From contig NZ_BMIA01000006.1 of NCBI RefSeq assembly GCF_014641595.1, positions 1 to 64,000 on the forward strand: 64,000 nt of DNA. The letters are read 5' to 3'. The translations under genes and the position numbers were made by a program. Of the stretch, positions 44,801-53,248 are shown piece by piece (positions within the stretch are counted from its first letter, which is position 1; each line of letters begins with the position of its first letter). The DNA is from Dyadobacter endophyticus (GTDB lineage: Bacteria; Bacteroidota; Bacteroidia; Cytophagales; Spirosomataceae). The notes under the pieces are model-generated. The model did no database searches and had not been told where the DNA came from. It saw only the letters and a list, made by a program, of their open reading frames with translations.

Positions 44801-44988
44801 ATGAGAAGATCGGCTTTATCAAAGGCGCCAGTGTTTCATTGGTAGGAAGAAACCTCGCGATCCTCATGAAACACACGCCTGGCATCGATCCGGAAACGAA
44901 TTTGTCGGCGGGTAACGATCAGGGGATCGAATCGTCGGCCCTCCCTCCCACCAGAAGCTACGGCTTTAATGTGAATTTGAAATTCTAA
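41803..44988 (+). CDS. SusC/RagA-type TonB-dependent receptor, 1061 aa
   Basis: Outer-membrane glycan importer working as a complex with the SusD-like protein encoded next. Signal segment (CLLAALAGLTIPVRAAG), carboxypeptidase-like domain (GRVTDEKGDALPGVNILVKG ... FSFVGYQPQEV), the TonB-box region SLDEVVVTALGIKKE, plug (NIGNSLAGKVAGVNVS ... ITIRGNTSLSGDNAPLFIIN ... VLKGAAAAALYGSRAKNGAI) and a long barrel ending in NVNLKF. I use the ATG at 41803-41805; the TTG at 41776 would add nine residues. There is no STN domain, so regulation is not of the FecR type. Confidence 0.93.
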   Translation: MEQKTLPQHGTRLKNYCKRCCLLAALAGLTIPVRAAGPFEFAKDKIAMNRNNGDPVLLQNVKGRVTDEKGDALPGVNILVKGSQQGTSSDANGNFTIEVPQANAVLVFSFVGYQPQEVTVGSSSMLEVKLLTDTKSLDEVVVTALGIKKEVKSVGYSVTKVEGSAFTKTRETNIGNSLAGKVAGVNVSAAATGPAGSSRITIRGNTSLSGDNAPLFIINGLPMNNTKFGKTQGDNPDWGDNISSINPDDVEEMTVLKGAAAAALYGSRAKNGAIIITTKSGKGNKGIGIEFNSNNTLEVPYFIWNLQKEYGQGYNGVKPSGVGVAAAHGQNHWGAPYDGSMVVQLDGVERPYSYVKDQVLKDFYGNGHTSSNNVAFTGGGDKGNFRVAVTDMRNKGIIPNATIRRDNISLSINQNATKNIAISANVDYINEKVDNRYVLETNNANSAGTILFVNSNMPTSALSPGYDPVTFKEKVLGTDLGATNPYYSLNQIRNNTQKDRFIAAVNARWNITDWLFVQGKAGQDMFSYQINKIVPEGTGYRPNGQIDQIQTNFYERNFEGMIGLNKALNKNFNLVVNAGGNLMSQHSNGTNISGSGIITPRLEVINNTSVRNTTTTITDNKINSLFGTAELAYKNYLFLNVTGRNDWFSTLSPESNNYFYPSASVSYVFSDALDLPKAISFGKFRVSYASVGGATDPYQLNLTYGVLPYSYDGKPLGTINQAIVPNKNLRPLSVNELEAGLDLRLFSGKLALDVAAYNRSTKNDITTETLSSVTGYNGAVVTVGELRNRGVEMLFTVRPVTAKNFSWDVSLNVAYNKSKILKISNSTNEFLLGTATKVFLKQVVGEEYSQIVGRTIKRDANGRDVMDAKGLPIVPTTVKAFGSGIQRYTSGITNTFSYKSLTLSAQVDGKFGGLIYSNTNYNLEHRGMSPRSLLGRANGVVLPGVTETGEENKVLVTAAQVNNRDIIVRRRDALDDYLYNASFIKLRYVSLTYNLPRVVYEKIGFIKGASVSLVGRNLAILMKHTPGIDPETNLSAGNDQGIESSALPPTRSYGFNVNLKF

Positions 44989-44997
44989 ATCAGCAAC

Positions 44998-46578
44998 GTG
45001 TTAAATCTGTTTAAGATGAGAAATATATCAAGTCTGATGCTCGCAAGCTGCATGGTGTTCCTGGCTGGCTGCGACGGCGATTTTGAAAAACTGAACAAAG
45101 ACCCTAATGCAGCAACCGCCGAGCTGTTTAGCCCGGCCTACCTGTTTACCTCCGCGCAACTTTTTTCGTCCAGAGGCGACGATGGGGCATCCCTGCATTA
45201 TACAGAGACTTTCGTCCAACACTTTTCGACGCTGAGCGACGCAGGGACGTTTGACTTCTTCGGCGACAAATACGTATATAACAAAGGGGGAAGCGAGAGT
45301 TTGTGGAAGAATACATTCAATGCGGTGAACGGCGGAAGTAAGCTGCTGGAAGATGCCATTCAATTATCGAAGGATAAACCGGAACTGAGCAATCTGCACA
45401 ACATGGCACGGATCTGGAAAACGGTCATATACCACCGTCTGACGGATTTATATGGGGATGTACCCTATTCCGAAGCAAATCAGGGCTATTCAACCCAGAA
45501 CTACAAGCCCAAATACGATACGCAAAAGGATATCTATTACAGCATGCTGAGCGAACTGGAAGACGCAACGGCTAAGCTCGACGCATCCAAAGGACCTGTA
45601 ACAGCCGACATCGTTTATGGAGGGGATGTTGTGAAATGGAAGAAATTCGGCTATTCCATGATGCTGCGTCTGGGGATGCGGTTGCAAAAAATAGAACCGG
45701 CAACCGCGGAAAGCTGGGTAAAGAAGGCATTCGCCGGCGGGGTATTCACTTCTGTCGACGACAACATGTACGTCAGGTTTCTGGACAAAACGGGCGCTAA
45801 TCAATCGCTGGTGAACGGTGAAAGCTGGACATTGTCCGTGTCGGGCGTATCGCCGGGCAAGATCAGCGCGACCATTTTCAACTACATGAAAAGCCGCAAC
45901 GATCCGCGTCTCAAATACATGGTGGCCGTATATTCCGATCCCTCCAAAGCATCGACCAAAAACACGGACCCCGCTGTTCAGAAGGGAATGCCCAACGGGT
46001 TCAACCTGGTGACCATCAAAGCCGATCCAAGTTGGGATAATACGAAGGACCAACACCAGTATTCGGGTATCAACCGCGATGTTTATGCCAAACTCGATGG
46101 GCCGAGAATGTGCCTAACCTATGGCGAAGTCCAATTGATGCTGGCGGAAGCGGCGGTCAGAGGCTGGATAAACGGGGATGCCGCGGCGCTTTATAAAGAG
46201 GGCATTGCCGGGGCAATGAAGAATGTGGCCAAATATGACGCATCGGCGGTGATCACCGATGCCGAAATCAATGCCTATCTGACGGCCAATCCTTTCGTAG
46301 GCATTGCCGACAAGGAAAAGGCCTACGAACAGATCAACACCCAGTACTGGGCCGCCTGTTTCATGAATGGCCTGGAAGCCTACGCCAACGTTCGTCGTTC
46401 CGGCTACCCCAAGCTGACGCCCATCAATTATCCGAGCAACGAAACCGACGGAACTTATCCCCGCAGACTGCGCTACCCCGAGGACGAACCGGTGTTGAAT
46501 GCCGACAATTACAATGCCACCGTGGCGCGTCAGGGCACGGACAATTTCAAAACAAGGGTTTGGTGGGATAAACAATAG
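44998..46578 (+). CDS. SusD/RagB-type glycan-binding lipoprotein, 526 aa
   Basis: Surface lipoprotein that forms the lid of the SusC channel. Lipobox at LASCMVFLAGC, TPR-like helices (SLWKNTFNAVNGGSKLLEDA, ARIWKTVIYHRLTDLYGDVPY) and the C-terminal part with YWAACFMNGLEAYANVRRSG and YPRRLRYPEDE, characteristic of the SusD_2-like group. It starts 9 bp after susC. The start codon is GTG or the ATG at 45016; both give a signal peptide. Confidence 0.92.
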   Translation: MLNLFKMRNISSLMLASCMVFLAGCDGDFEKLNKDPNAATAELFSPAYLFTSAQLFSSRGDDGASLHYTETFVQHFSTLSDAGTFDFFGDKYVYNKGGSESLWKNTFNAVNGGSKLLEDAIQLSKDKPELSNLHNMARIWKTVIYHRLTDLYGDVPYSEANQGYSTQNYKPKYDTQKDIYYSMLSELEDATAKLDASKGPVTADIVYGGDVVKWKKFGYSMMLRLGMRLQKIEPATAESWVKKAFAGGVFTSVDDNMYVRFLDKTGANQSLVNGESWTLSVSGVSPGKISATIFNYMKSRNDPRLKYMVAVYSDPSKASTKNTDPAVQKGMPNGFNLVTIKADPSWDNTKDQHQYSGINRDVYAKLDGPRMCLTYGEVQLMLAEAAVRGWINGDAAALYKEGIAGAMKNVAKYDASAVITDAEINAYLTANPFVGIADKEKAYEQINTQYWAACFMNGLEAYANVRRSGYPKLTPINYPSNETDGTYPRRLRYPEDEPVLNADNYNATVARQGTDNFKTRVWWDKQ

Positions 46579-46589
46579 TAGTCAAAAGG

Positions 46590-47906
46590 ATGAAGAACAA
46601 TGAATCAAAAACAATCGCGCCGGAAGTAACCCGGCGCGATTTCATCAAAACTGCCGGCGTGAGCATCATAACCGCCCCTTACATCACTTCGGGCTGGGCC
46701 AAAACACCTCCCAGCGACATGGTCCGCCATGCGGTGATCGGCACGGGCGGCATGGGACGGAACCATACCAAAGCGTTCGGTAACATGAAAGGATGCAGCC
46801 TGGTGGCGGTCTGCGACGTCGATCCGGAACAGCTCAGTAAAGCAGTCAAGGATTTACCGAACGGGGAAAAGATCAAAAAATACGCCGATTTCAGAGATTT
46901 GTTGCAGGATAAGTCCATAGACTCCGTGTCTGTCGCCACACCCGACCACTGGCACACGCCCATTGCATTATGGGCGATGATGGCGGGCAAGCATGTGTAT
47001 GTGGAGAAGCCGTGCAGCCATAATATTAAAGAGGTAAACCTGCTTGTAAAGGCATCAAAAGCATTCAACAAATGTGTGCAGCATGGAACCCAGCGCCGGA
47101 GCAACGGGGCACATATCGAAGGCATAAAGCAGCTTCGCAACGGTATCATCGGAAAAGTACATACCATTAAAGCCATTGACCACCAGTATCGCGAGGCCAT
47201 AGGCAAGGCGCCAGCGCAGGATCCGCCGCCGGGAGTGAATTACGATATGTGGCTTGGTGCCGCCCCGAAAGTCCCTTTCACCAAAAACCGCTGGCATTAC
47301 AACTGGCGGTGGTTTTGGGATTATGGCAATGGCGATGCCGCCAATGACGGCGTACACCAGATCGACGTGGCCGTATGGGCCCTGGGCGACAGGTACCCAA
47401 AGCGCGTGGTGGCGTCCGGAGGTCAGTATTTTTACGATGATGACCACCAGACACCGGATACCCAGACAACCATTTTTGAATACGACGACACGCAGATCAT
47501 CTGGGAAATGCGGTTGTGGACGCCTTATACCCTGGAAGGGCACGACAATGGCAATGTAGCATACGGCACAGAAGGTAAAATGGAATTCGGCCGCGCCGGC
47601 GTTATAGTCACAAAAGGAAAAGAGCAGATCAAAATAGAATCACCGGAAACGGTCGAGACGATCATGCCTAATTTCATAACCGCCGTTCGCGAAAACAATC
47701 CTGCAAAATTAAATGCTCCGATCGAGAAGGGCGCCATTGCTACCAACATGGCATTGCTGGCGAATATCGCGACCAGACTGGGCGCATCTTCGCTTCAATA
47801 CGACCCTTTGAGAGAAGAAATCAAATGCCCCGGTCTGGATAAGCAGGCCAATGCATTGCTTGGCCGGACGTATCGGAAAGGTTATGAACTTCCTTACAAA
47901 GGTTAA
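46590..47906 (+). CDS. Tat-exported Gfo/Idh/MocA family oxidoreductase, 438 aa
   Basis: NAD(P)-dependent sugar oxidoreductase. A Tat signal (VTRRDFIKTAGVSIITAPY) precedes the Rossmann domain (AVIGTGGMGRNHTKAF) and the signature HVYVEKPCSHN with the catalytic Lys. The C-terminal domain has GDAANDGVHQIDVAVWAL with the conserved Asp and His. Export with a bound cofactor is known for this group in Bacteroidota, where several members oxidise or reduce sugars to keto sugars. It follows susD by 11 bp and is part of the operon. Confidence 0.9.
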   Translation: MKNNESKTIAPEVTRRDFIKTAGVSIITAPYITSGWAKTPPSDMVRHAVIGTGGMGRNHTKAFGNMKGCSLVAVCDVDPEQLSKAVKDLPNGEKIKKYADFRDLLQDKSIDSVSVATPDHWHTPIALWAMMAGKHVYVEKPCSHNIKEVNLLVKASKAFNKCVQHGTQRRSNGAHIEGIKQLRNGIIGKVHTIKAIDHQYREAIGKAPAQDPPPGVNYDMWLGAAPKVPFTKNRWHYNWRWFWDYGNGDAANDGVHQIDVAVWALGDRYPKRVVASGGQYFYDDDHQTPDTQTTIFEYDDTQIIWEMRLWTPYTLEGHDNGNVAYGTEGKMEFGRAGVIVTKGKEQIKIESPETVETIMPNFITAVRENNPAKLNAPIEKGAIATNMALLANIATRLGASSLQYDPLREEIKCPGLDKQANALLGRTYRKGYELPYKG

Positions 47907-47941
47907 ACTACATTATTTATCAAAATCCTGTAACCCTGATC

Positions 47942-48937
47942 ATGACAAAAAAGCCAGTTGCTTTACATTACTTCCATAGCCTCATAACCGGATGTATCAT
48001 TGCGCTTTTGCTTACAGTACCCGGATTTTCACAACAGGTCAAAAAAGCAAATGCCTCATCGCCTGTGGTTTCATTTGAGCAGAAACCCGGCGTGTTGGCT
48101 ATTTCTATCGGAGGCAAACCATTCGCCAGCTATGTGTATGAAGATGAGAAAATTACCCGTCCCTATTTCGCACACGTCAAGTCGCCGTGTGGCATTCAGG
48201 TAACCCGCAATTACCCGCCTCAGGAGGGCGACCCCAAAGACCACGCAACATTCCATCCCGGCATATGGCTGAGTTTTGGCGATATCAATGGCAATGATTA
48301 CTGGCGGCTGAAAGCAAAAGTGGAGCACGAGATGTTCGTGGAGCAGCCTAAGGGCGGACCTGGAAAAGGAACGTTTGTCGTTCGTAACTATTACATGAGC
48401 AGCGACGGCAAGAACAGGGTTCTGGCTGAACTGGCACAATACACGATCCTCGTGCGACCGTCCGGGACATTGCTACTGGTCAACAGCACTTTTACTTCCG
48501 ACTCCGGTGACATGATTTTCGGCGACCAGGAGGAAATGGGCCTCGGTGTACGTGTCAATACCAAATTCAGCGTACAATATGGCAAAGGGCATATTACCAA
48601 TGCGGAAGGCTTGAAGGACGGCGCAGGCACTTGGGGAAAAGCTTCAAACTGGGTCGATTACAGTGGGCCCGTCGACGGTAAATATGTTGGGGTAGCCATT
48701 ATGCCCGACCCAAACAATTTCCGCCCCAGCTGGTTCCATACCCGCGACTACGGTTTAATGGCAGCCAATGCGTTTGGACGTGAGGCGATGACGAAAGGTG
48801 AGAAAAGTGCCGAGGTAATCAAAAAAGGGCAGAAATTTCATTTGGGATACGGCATACTGATTTACTGCAAACCCGACGCAGGGAAAGTCAACATTGAAAA
48901 TGCCTATCAGGACTATCTGAAAATACGCTCCAACTGA
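47942..48937 (+). CDS. Exported PmoA-like protein (DUF6807), 331 aa
   Basis: Signal peptide (IALLLTVPGFSQQ) followed by a beta-rich domain of the type annotated as 'methane oxygenase PmoA' or DUF6807: SYVYEDEKITRPYFAHVKSP, HATFHPGIWLSFGDINGNDYWR, EEMGLGVRVNTKF and NWVDYSGPVDGKYVGVAIM are its usual signatures. The name does not imply methane oxidation. Such proteins occur with Gfo/Idh/MocA enzymes and SusCD pairs and probably act in sugar metabolism. The biochemical role is not established. Confidence 0.85.
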   Translation: MTKKPVALHYFHSLITGCIIALLLTVPGFSQQVKKANASSPVVSFEQKPGVLAISIGGKPFASYVYEDEKITRPYFAHVKSPCGIQVTRNYPPQEGDPKDHATFHPGIWLSFGDINGNDYWRLKAKVEHEMFVEQPKGGPGKGTFVVRNYYMSSDGKNRVLAELAQYTILVRPSGTLLLVNSTFTSDSGDMIFGDQEEMGLGVRVNTKFSVQYGKGHITNAEGLKDGAGTWGKASNWVDYSGPVDGKYVGVAIMPDPNNFRPSWFHTRDYGLMAANAFGREAMTKGEKSAEVIKKGQKFHLGYGILIYCKPDAGKVNIENAYQDYLKIRSN

Positions 48938-48946
48938 CGCTCTGAC

Positions 48947-50458
48947 ATGAAAAAAACACTTTCAGGATTCTCCTCTTCCCCAGCGTTATCTTTTGCCGGG
49001 GCCCTGTTAACCTGCCTGGTGTTAGCACCGGTACTTAGTTTTTCGCAGCAGAAGGATTATCTTTTTTATGCAAAAACACATTGCGATAATCTGATCACGT
49101 ACGGTAAGGATGTTTACGGTACAGAAAAGTCGCGTATGCTGGCATCTGTTATCGATTCGCGTGACATGAGCGTACCCAAATCCAAAGTGCCTCCAACCGA
49201 AGGAACCCGTGAATCGGACCGTGCCGTTGGCGGAAGCAATTACTATCACGATGTGGAGACCATCCGCATTTTTGACGACCTCAGTAAGCTCACCGGCGAC
49301 CCAAAGTACAAATCTGCCGGCGAGGATTATACGCGTGATTTTATCAAATACTGCCAGAACCCTTATACCGGATTGCTGGGCTGGGGCGAGCATCTTTATT
49401 ACAATTTCTTCAATGAAACGATCATGGAAGGCGACCTCGAACGGCCGGGAACCATGTTCACCCACGAATTCATCGAGAATACACCGCCCTGGACCTACCT
49501 GTGGAATATTGATTCGGCAGCCGTGCGAAAAGCCATTACCGGCGTACGCGGGCATTTCCGCTCACCCGTTACGCAGAGCTTTCTTTTCAACCGCCACGCA
49601 CGCTGGAACAAAGTGGAAAAACCCGAGTACCGTGGCCTGGAACAATACCAGGACGGAGGGCAGGCGTGGATCAAGCATTCCGGTCTTTACTGCTATTCTT
49701 TCAGCTTTCTTTATAATAAAAACCGCAATCCGGAATGGAAAAGATGGGCGGAAGGATCGGGAAACCTTTACTGGAATTACCGCAATCCAAAGACAAATCT
49801 GATTGTCAGCTGCATCGATGACCCGCGTCCTACCGGCAAAAATTCATCGCTGACGTCCACGGCCTTGTTGTGTTACTATTTACTGAAAGCTTCCGCCATC
49901 AATCCGGAGTTCGCCGGATTCAGGCAGCAGGCCGAGCTCATGTTCAAAGCAGCCGAAAAATATTCGTGGGACCCGAACCAAAACAGCTATTACGCCCTGG
50001 TGGATTTGGATGGTAAACCGGTCGGAACGGAAGTAATCCCTGTAATCGCTACCGGTTATGGCGTTGCCGACATGTTGCTTTTCGGCAGTGTCGCGGCTTA
50101 CTTCTACAAAGTGACGGGTGACAAAGCGTACCTGGCCATGGTGAAACAAGTAGCGGACATTGTCGTGGATCATACCTGGCCCGACAAATTTGTCGTCAAC
50201 AGCCTGGCGAGTAACCTGCAATTTTCGCTGGATGCATATGAAATACTGGGTGATAAAAGGATGTATGAAAAAGCCAGGAAACTCGCTGAAATCGGCATTC
50301 AGACACTGTGGAGTGGTAAACTTTTCCTGCGCGAGCCCAAAGACCCCTATTATGAAGCAAAGTTAGGCACCAACGCCCTGGTGGCCGGCTTCCTGCGCCT
50401 GCATTACCTTGAAAAAAACAATCCGGCTGCTGCGTCTCTTAGCCGTTGGTCGCTTTGA
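48947..50458 (+). CDS. Exported alpha/alpha-barrel protein, probable polysaccharide lyase or hydrolase, 503 aa
   Basis: Signal peptide (LLTCLVLAPVLSFSQQ), then a helical protein with repeated aromatic-rich helices (YYHDVETIRIFDDLSKLTGD, LYYNFFNETIMEG, YLWNIDSAAVRKAI, LTSTALLCYYLLKASAI, MLLFGSVAAYFYKVTGD). This is the pattern of (alpha/alpha)6-7 barrels seen in lyases, unsaturated glucuronidases and epimerases. WGEHLYYN and NRHARWN hold possible catalytic His/Tyr/Asn/Arg residues. I cannot assign a CAZy family. It is the last gene of the SusCD operon, 9 bp after the PmoA-like gene. Confidence 0.7.
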   Translation: MKKTLSGFSSSPALSFAGALLTCLVLAPVLSFSQQKDYLFYAKTHCDNLITYGKDVYGTEKSRMLASVIDSRDMSVPKSKVPPTEGTRESDRAVGGSNYYHDVETIRIFDDLSKLTGDPKYKSAGEDYTRDFIKYCQNPYTGLLGWGEHLYYNFFNETIMEGDLERPGTMFTHEFIENTPPWTYLWNIDSAAVRKAITGVRGHFRSPVTQSFLFNRHARWNKVEKPEYRGLEQYQDGGQAWIKHSGLYCYSFSFLYNKNRNPEWKRWAEGSGNLYWNYRNPKTNLIVSCIDDPRPTGKNSSLTSTALLCYYLLKASAINPEFAGFRQQAELMFKAAEKYSWDPNQNSYYALVDLDGKPVGTEVIPVIATGYGVADMLLFGSVAAYFYKVTGDKAYLAMVKQVADIVVDHTWPDKFVVNSLASNLQFSLDAYEILGDKRMYEKARKLAEIGIQTLWSGKLFLREPKDPYYEAKLGTNALVAGFLRLHYLEKNNPAAASLSRWSL

Positions 50459-50482
50459 TGAGCGGAACGGGTTGAATGCGGC

Positions 50483-50543
50483 GGCCTAGCGAATAGGCCA
50501 CCAACTGAAATATGAGCAGTACTACCCATGAAAATGGGTGGTA
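50483..50543 (+). terminator. Two hairpins after the SusCD operon
   Basis: GGCCTA-GCGAA-TAGGCC (50483-50499), then a second stem around ACTACCCAT/ATGGGTGGT (50521-50542). Neither has a strong T-run, but together they lie between the operon and the next gene. Confidence 0.4.
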
Positions 50544-50631
50544 AGCTCCATTTTATGCGGGTAGTCGGGCTGGTAATTTTGTGATGTCGAAAGACAAAGA
50601 GACTCATCTTAAATCACAAAGTCTATCAGCT

Positions 50632-51876
50632 ATGAAAACATTTTTCCAATCCATCCTGAGTATATCGCTGGGCGTTCTGATCCTGTCCTGCGAAACAGAA
50701 AAAGAATCCGTCGGTCCCGGGCAGGAACCTTCGGGACAGTCTGCGGGGGCAGTAACGCCCGCAGGCGTTCCCGAGGGAACGATCACCTCCGTACAAATCG
50801 GCCCTTCCGGTGGCGTTGTCGCCTCCCCCGACAACCGCATCAGCGTTGTCATTCCTGCCGGTGCGGTGAGCGCTTCGCAGACGTTTTCAGTTCAGGGCAT
50901 TACCAACAATTGTCCGGCGGGTACGGGCCAGGGGTTCCGTTTGCTGCCACATGGCGTGAATTTTGCGAAACCGGCCATGGTTACATTCCATTACAACCAA
51001 AGCGACCTCGAGGGAACAGCACCCGCATTGATGCGTATTGCCTATCAGAATGAAAAGGGGGTCTGGGTATCTCCCACGACCAGAAGTCTTGATACCACGG
51101 CCCGAACCCTTTCGGTAGAAACGACGCATTTCAGTGACTGGGCCATGTTTCTGACGATGCAGATAGACCCTGCCAGCGTTTTTCTGAATCCGGGTGAAAA
51201 CGTGCGCCTGAGCGGCAGCTATATTGCTGAGATGCAGGAAAAATTTGGCGAGATCGTTCTTGGGCTCCCGGAGGCTATTCCCTCAAACCTGATCGACAAA
51301 TGGACTTTGAGCGGCGAAGGTACCCTGAAAGGCAATTACAATGTCGCCGACTATTCAGCGCCTGGGACAATACCGGCCACCAACCCCGCTGCCGTCACCT
51401 TAACCCTCCACAAAACTGTGAAGATCGGCTCGCGTGAGTTCAGGGACCTCCGCCTGGTAAGCAACATTTTCGTGGCACCTGAGGGCCTTTCTGTACAGAT
51501 CGATAACGGTGCGTGGCATACGTACAGCGCCGGCGTGAACGGTACCGGCGGGCAGTATATGGTAGTGGGCAAGGATGGTACCGAAAGTGCTTCCGTCAGC
51601 TGGAAAGGCGCATCATCCGGCACGTTTCGCTGGACGAAAAGCACCGACGTGGCATTCAATCTTAACAAACCTAAATTGATTTATCAGCAGATCTACGGCA
51701 AAGCGCTGAACGTGAGCGGTGGATCTGTACAGGTCGATCAGTCAGACGCGATGTGGGTGACCGGCACCTTCGTCGTTCAACCAGCCGGATGGCTCAATAC
51801 GGCTACCCAACCGATTTCGATAGGCACTGCGTCCATCAGAGGAGTTTTCCGGGTCAAACGGGTCGGCCAGCTGTGA
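50632..51876 (+). CDS. Lipoprotein with ZU5-like domain, 414 aa
   Basis: The ATG at 50632 gives a signal peptide with lipobox (LGVLILSC). After a Pro/Gly/Glu-rich linker, residues 50-150 fit the ZU5 pattern: GPSGGVVASPDNRISVVIPAGAVS, then GFRLLPHGVNFAKPAMVTFHY and WVSPTTRSLDTTARTLSVET-THFSDW. Two more beta-rich parts follow, ending in a beta-sandwich (YQQIYGKALNVSGGSVQVDQ). ZU5 is best known from ankyrins and netrin receptors, where it mediates protein contacts, and is sporadic in Bacteroidota surface proteins. It has its own start region and no obvious operon partner. Confidence 0.72.
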   Translation: MKTFFQSILSISLGVLILSCETEKESVGPGQEPSGQSAGAVTPAGVPEGTITSVQIGPSGGVVASPDNRISVVIPAGAVSASQTFSVQGITNNCPAGTGQGFRLLPHGVNFAKPAMVTFHYNQSDLEGTAPALMRIAYQNEKGVWVSPTTRSLDTTARTLSVETTHFSDWAMFLTMQIDPASVFLNPGENVRLSGSYIAEMQEKFGEIVLGLPEAIPSNLIDKWTLSGEGTLKGNYNVADYSAPGTIPATNPAAVTLTLHKTVKIGSREFRDLRLVSNIFVAPEGLSVQIDNGAWHTYSAGVNGTGGQYMVVGKDGTESASVSWKGASSGTFRWTKSTDVAFNLNKPKLIYQQIYGKALNVSGGSVQVDQSDAMWVTGTFVVQPAGWLNTATQPISIGTASIRGVFRVKRVGQL

Positions 51877-51946
51877 ATATCCCGGTAATAAACTAGTAAA
51901 CAACAGCATATATTCATTCAAACCATTAATCCAATCCCTGTTAGTC

Positions 51947-53248
51947 ATGAAAAAAATACTTTTTGCCAATATGCCTTATGAAGGTCACTTCAACCCTCTG
52001 ACTGGTATAGCCATGCATCTGAAATCACTCGGCCACGACGTGCGATGGTATTCGGGAAGCATCTTCAAAGAAAAGATCGACAGCCTAGGCATTCCCTACT
52101 ACCCTTTCCGGAAAGCGCTGGATTTCAACCAGCACAATGTTCACATCCTTTTCCCCGAACGCGACAAGATCCGGGGAGCCGTTGGCAAACTGAAATACGA
52201 CCTGAAGACTGCATTTATACTCAGGTCAACGGAGTTTTATGAAGATATCCGGGAGATTGACGAGTCCTGGTCATTCGACCTGCTGATCAGCGACATCGCA
52301 TTTACGGGCATGCCGTTCGTGAAGGAAAAACTGCGCAAGAAGGTGGTCTCGGTAGGCGTGTTCCCGCTCATTGAAACTTCCCGTGACCTGCCTCCTACCG
52401 GCTTGGCCATGACGCCTTCCAACAGCTTTTTGGGACGAAGAAAACAAGACTTCCTTCGCTTTTTCGCGAACAAGGTCATCTTCCGGGAGGCGGCCGGTCT
52501 TTTCGCCAGGCTCTTTCGCGAGCACGGGATGGTTCCGGTGAGCGGCAACATTTTTGATGTCCTATGTAAAAAAACGGACCTGCTCCTCCAAAGCGGCACG
52601 CCGGGGTTTGAATACAGCCGCTCCGATCTGAGCAAAAAGGTGCGGTTCGTGGGACCATTGCTACCCTTCACAAAAGGTGGTAAAGGCCGCACTGACCTTG
52701 GCGAACAACTCGGGAAATACGAAAAGGTGATCCTGGTCACACAGGGTACGATGGAAAAAGACCCGGAGAAGATTCTCGTTCCCACGCTGGATGCATTCAA
52801 AAACACCCCCGTACTGGTAATCGCCACGACGGGCGGAATGGGCACTTCGGAGTTACAGGCACGCTATCCGCAGGAGAACATCGTCATCCGGGACTTTATA
52901 CCGTTTAATGAGATCATGCCGCATTGCGATGCGTACGTCACCAATGGGGGATACGGAGGTGTGATGCTGGGCATACAAAATCAATTACCGCTCGTCGCGG
53001 CGGGGATTCACGAAGGTAAAAACGAAATCAACGCCAGGATCGGTTATTTCAAACTCGGGATCGACCTCAAAACCGAATTTCCGACGCCGGAACAAATCAG
53101 AGCCGGGGTGGAAAAAGTGTTGAGCGACGGCACGTATAAAAGCAATGTAAAAAAACTCAGCCGGGAGTTCAAAGATTACAACCCTCACTTGCTTTGTACA
53201 CAATACATTGATGACCTTCTCGATATCAAAACACCTGAGCTGATATAA
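51947..53248 (+). CDS. GT1/MGT-type glycosyltransferase, 433 aa
   Basis: Cytoplasmic nucleotide-sugar-dependent transferase. The N-terminus MKKILFANMPYEGHFNPLTG contains the acceptor-side GH-NP motif. The C-terminal donor domain has VILVTQGTMEKDP, PVLVIATTGG and the signature region FIPFNEIMPHCDAYVTNGGYGGVMLGIQNQLPLVAAGIHEGKNE, equivalent to HGG..t..eal..g.P. Members glucosylate natural products, carotenoids or lipids. The TAA stop shares one base with the ATG of the histidine kinase, so translation of the two is probably coupled. Confidence 0.87.
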   Translation: MKKILFANMPYEGHFNPLTGIAMHLKSLGHDVRWYSGSIFKEKIDSLGIPYYPFRKALDFNQHNVHILFPERDKIRGAVGKLKYDLKTAFILRSTEFYEDIREIDESWSFDLLISDIAFTGMPFVKEKLRKKVVSVGVFPLIETSRDLPPTGLAMTPSNSFLGRRKQDFLRFFANKVIFREAAGLFARLFREHGMVPVSGNIFDVLCKKTDLLLQSGTPGFEYSRSDLSKKVRFVGPLLPFTKGGKGRTDLGEQLGKYEKVILVTQGTMEKDPEKILVPTLDAFKNTPVLVIATTGGMGTSELQARYPQENIVIRDFIPFNEIMPHCDAYVTNGGYGGVMLGIQNQLPLVAAGIHEGKNEINARIGYFKLGIDLKTEFPTPEQIRAGVEKVLSDGTYKSNVKKLSREFKDYNPHLLCTQYIDDLLDIKTPELI

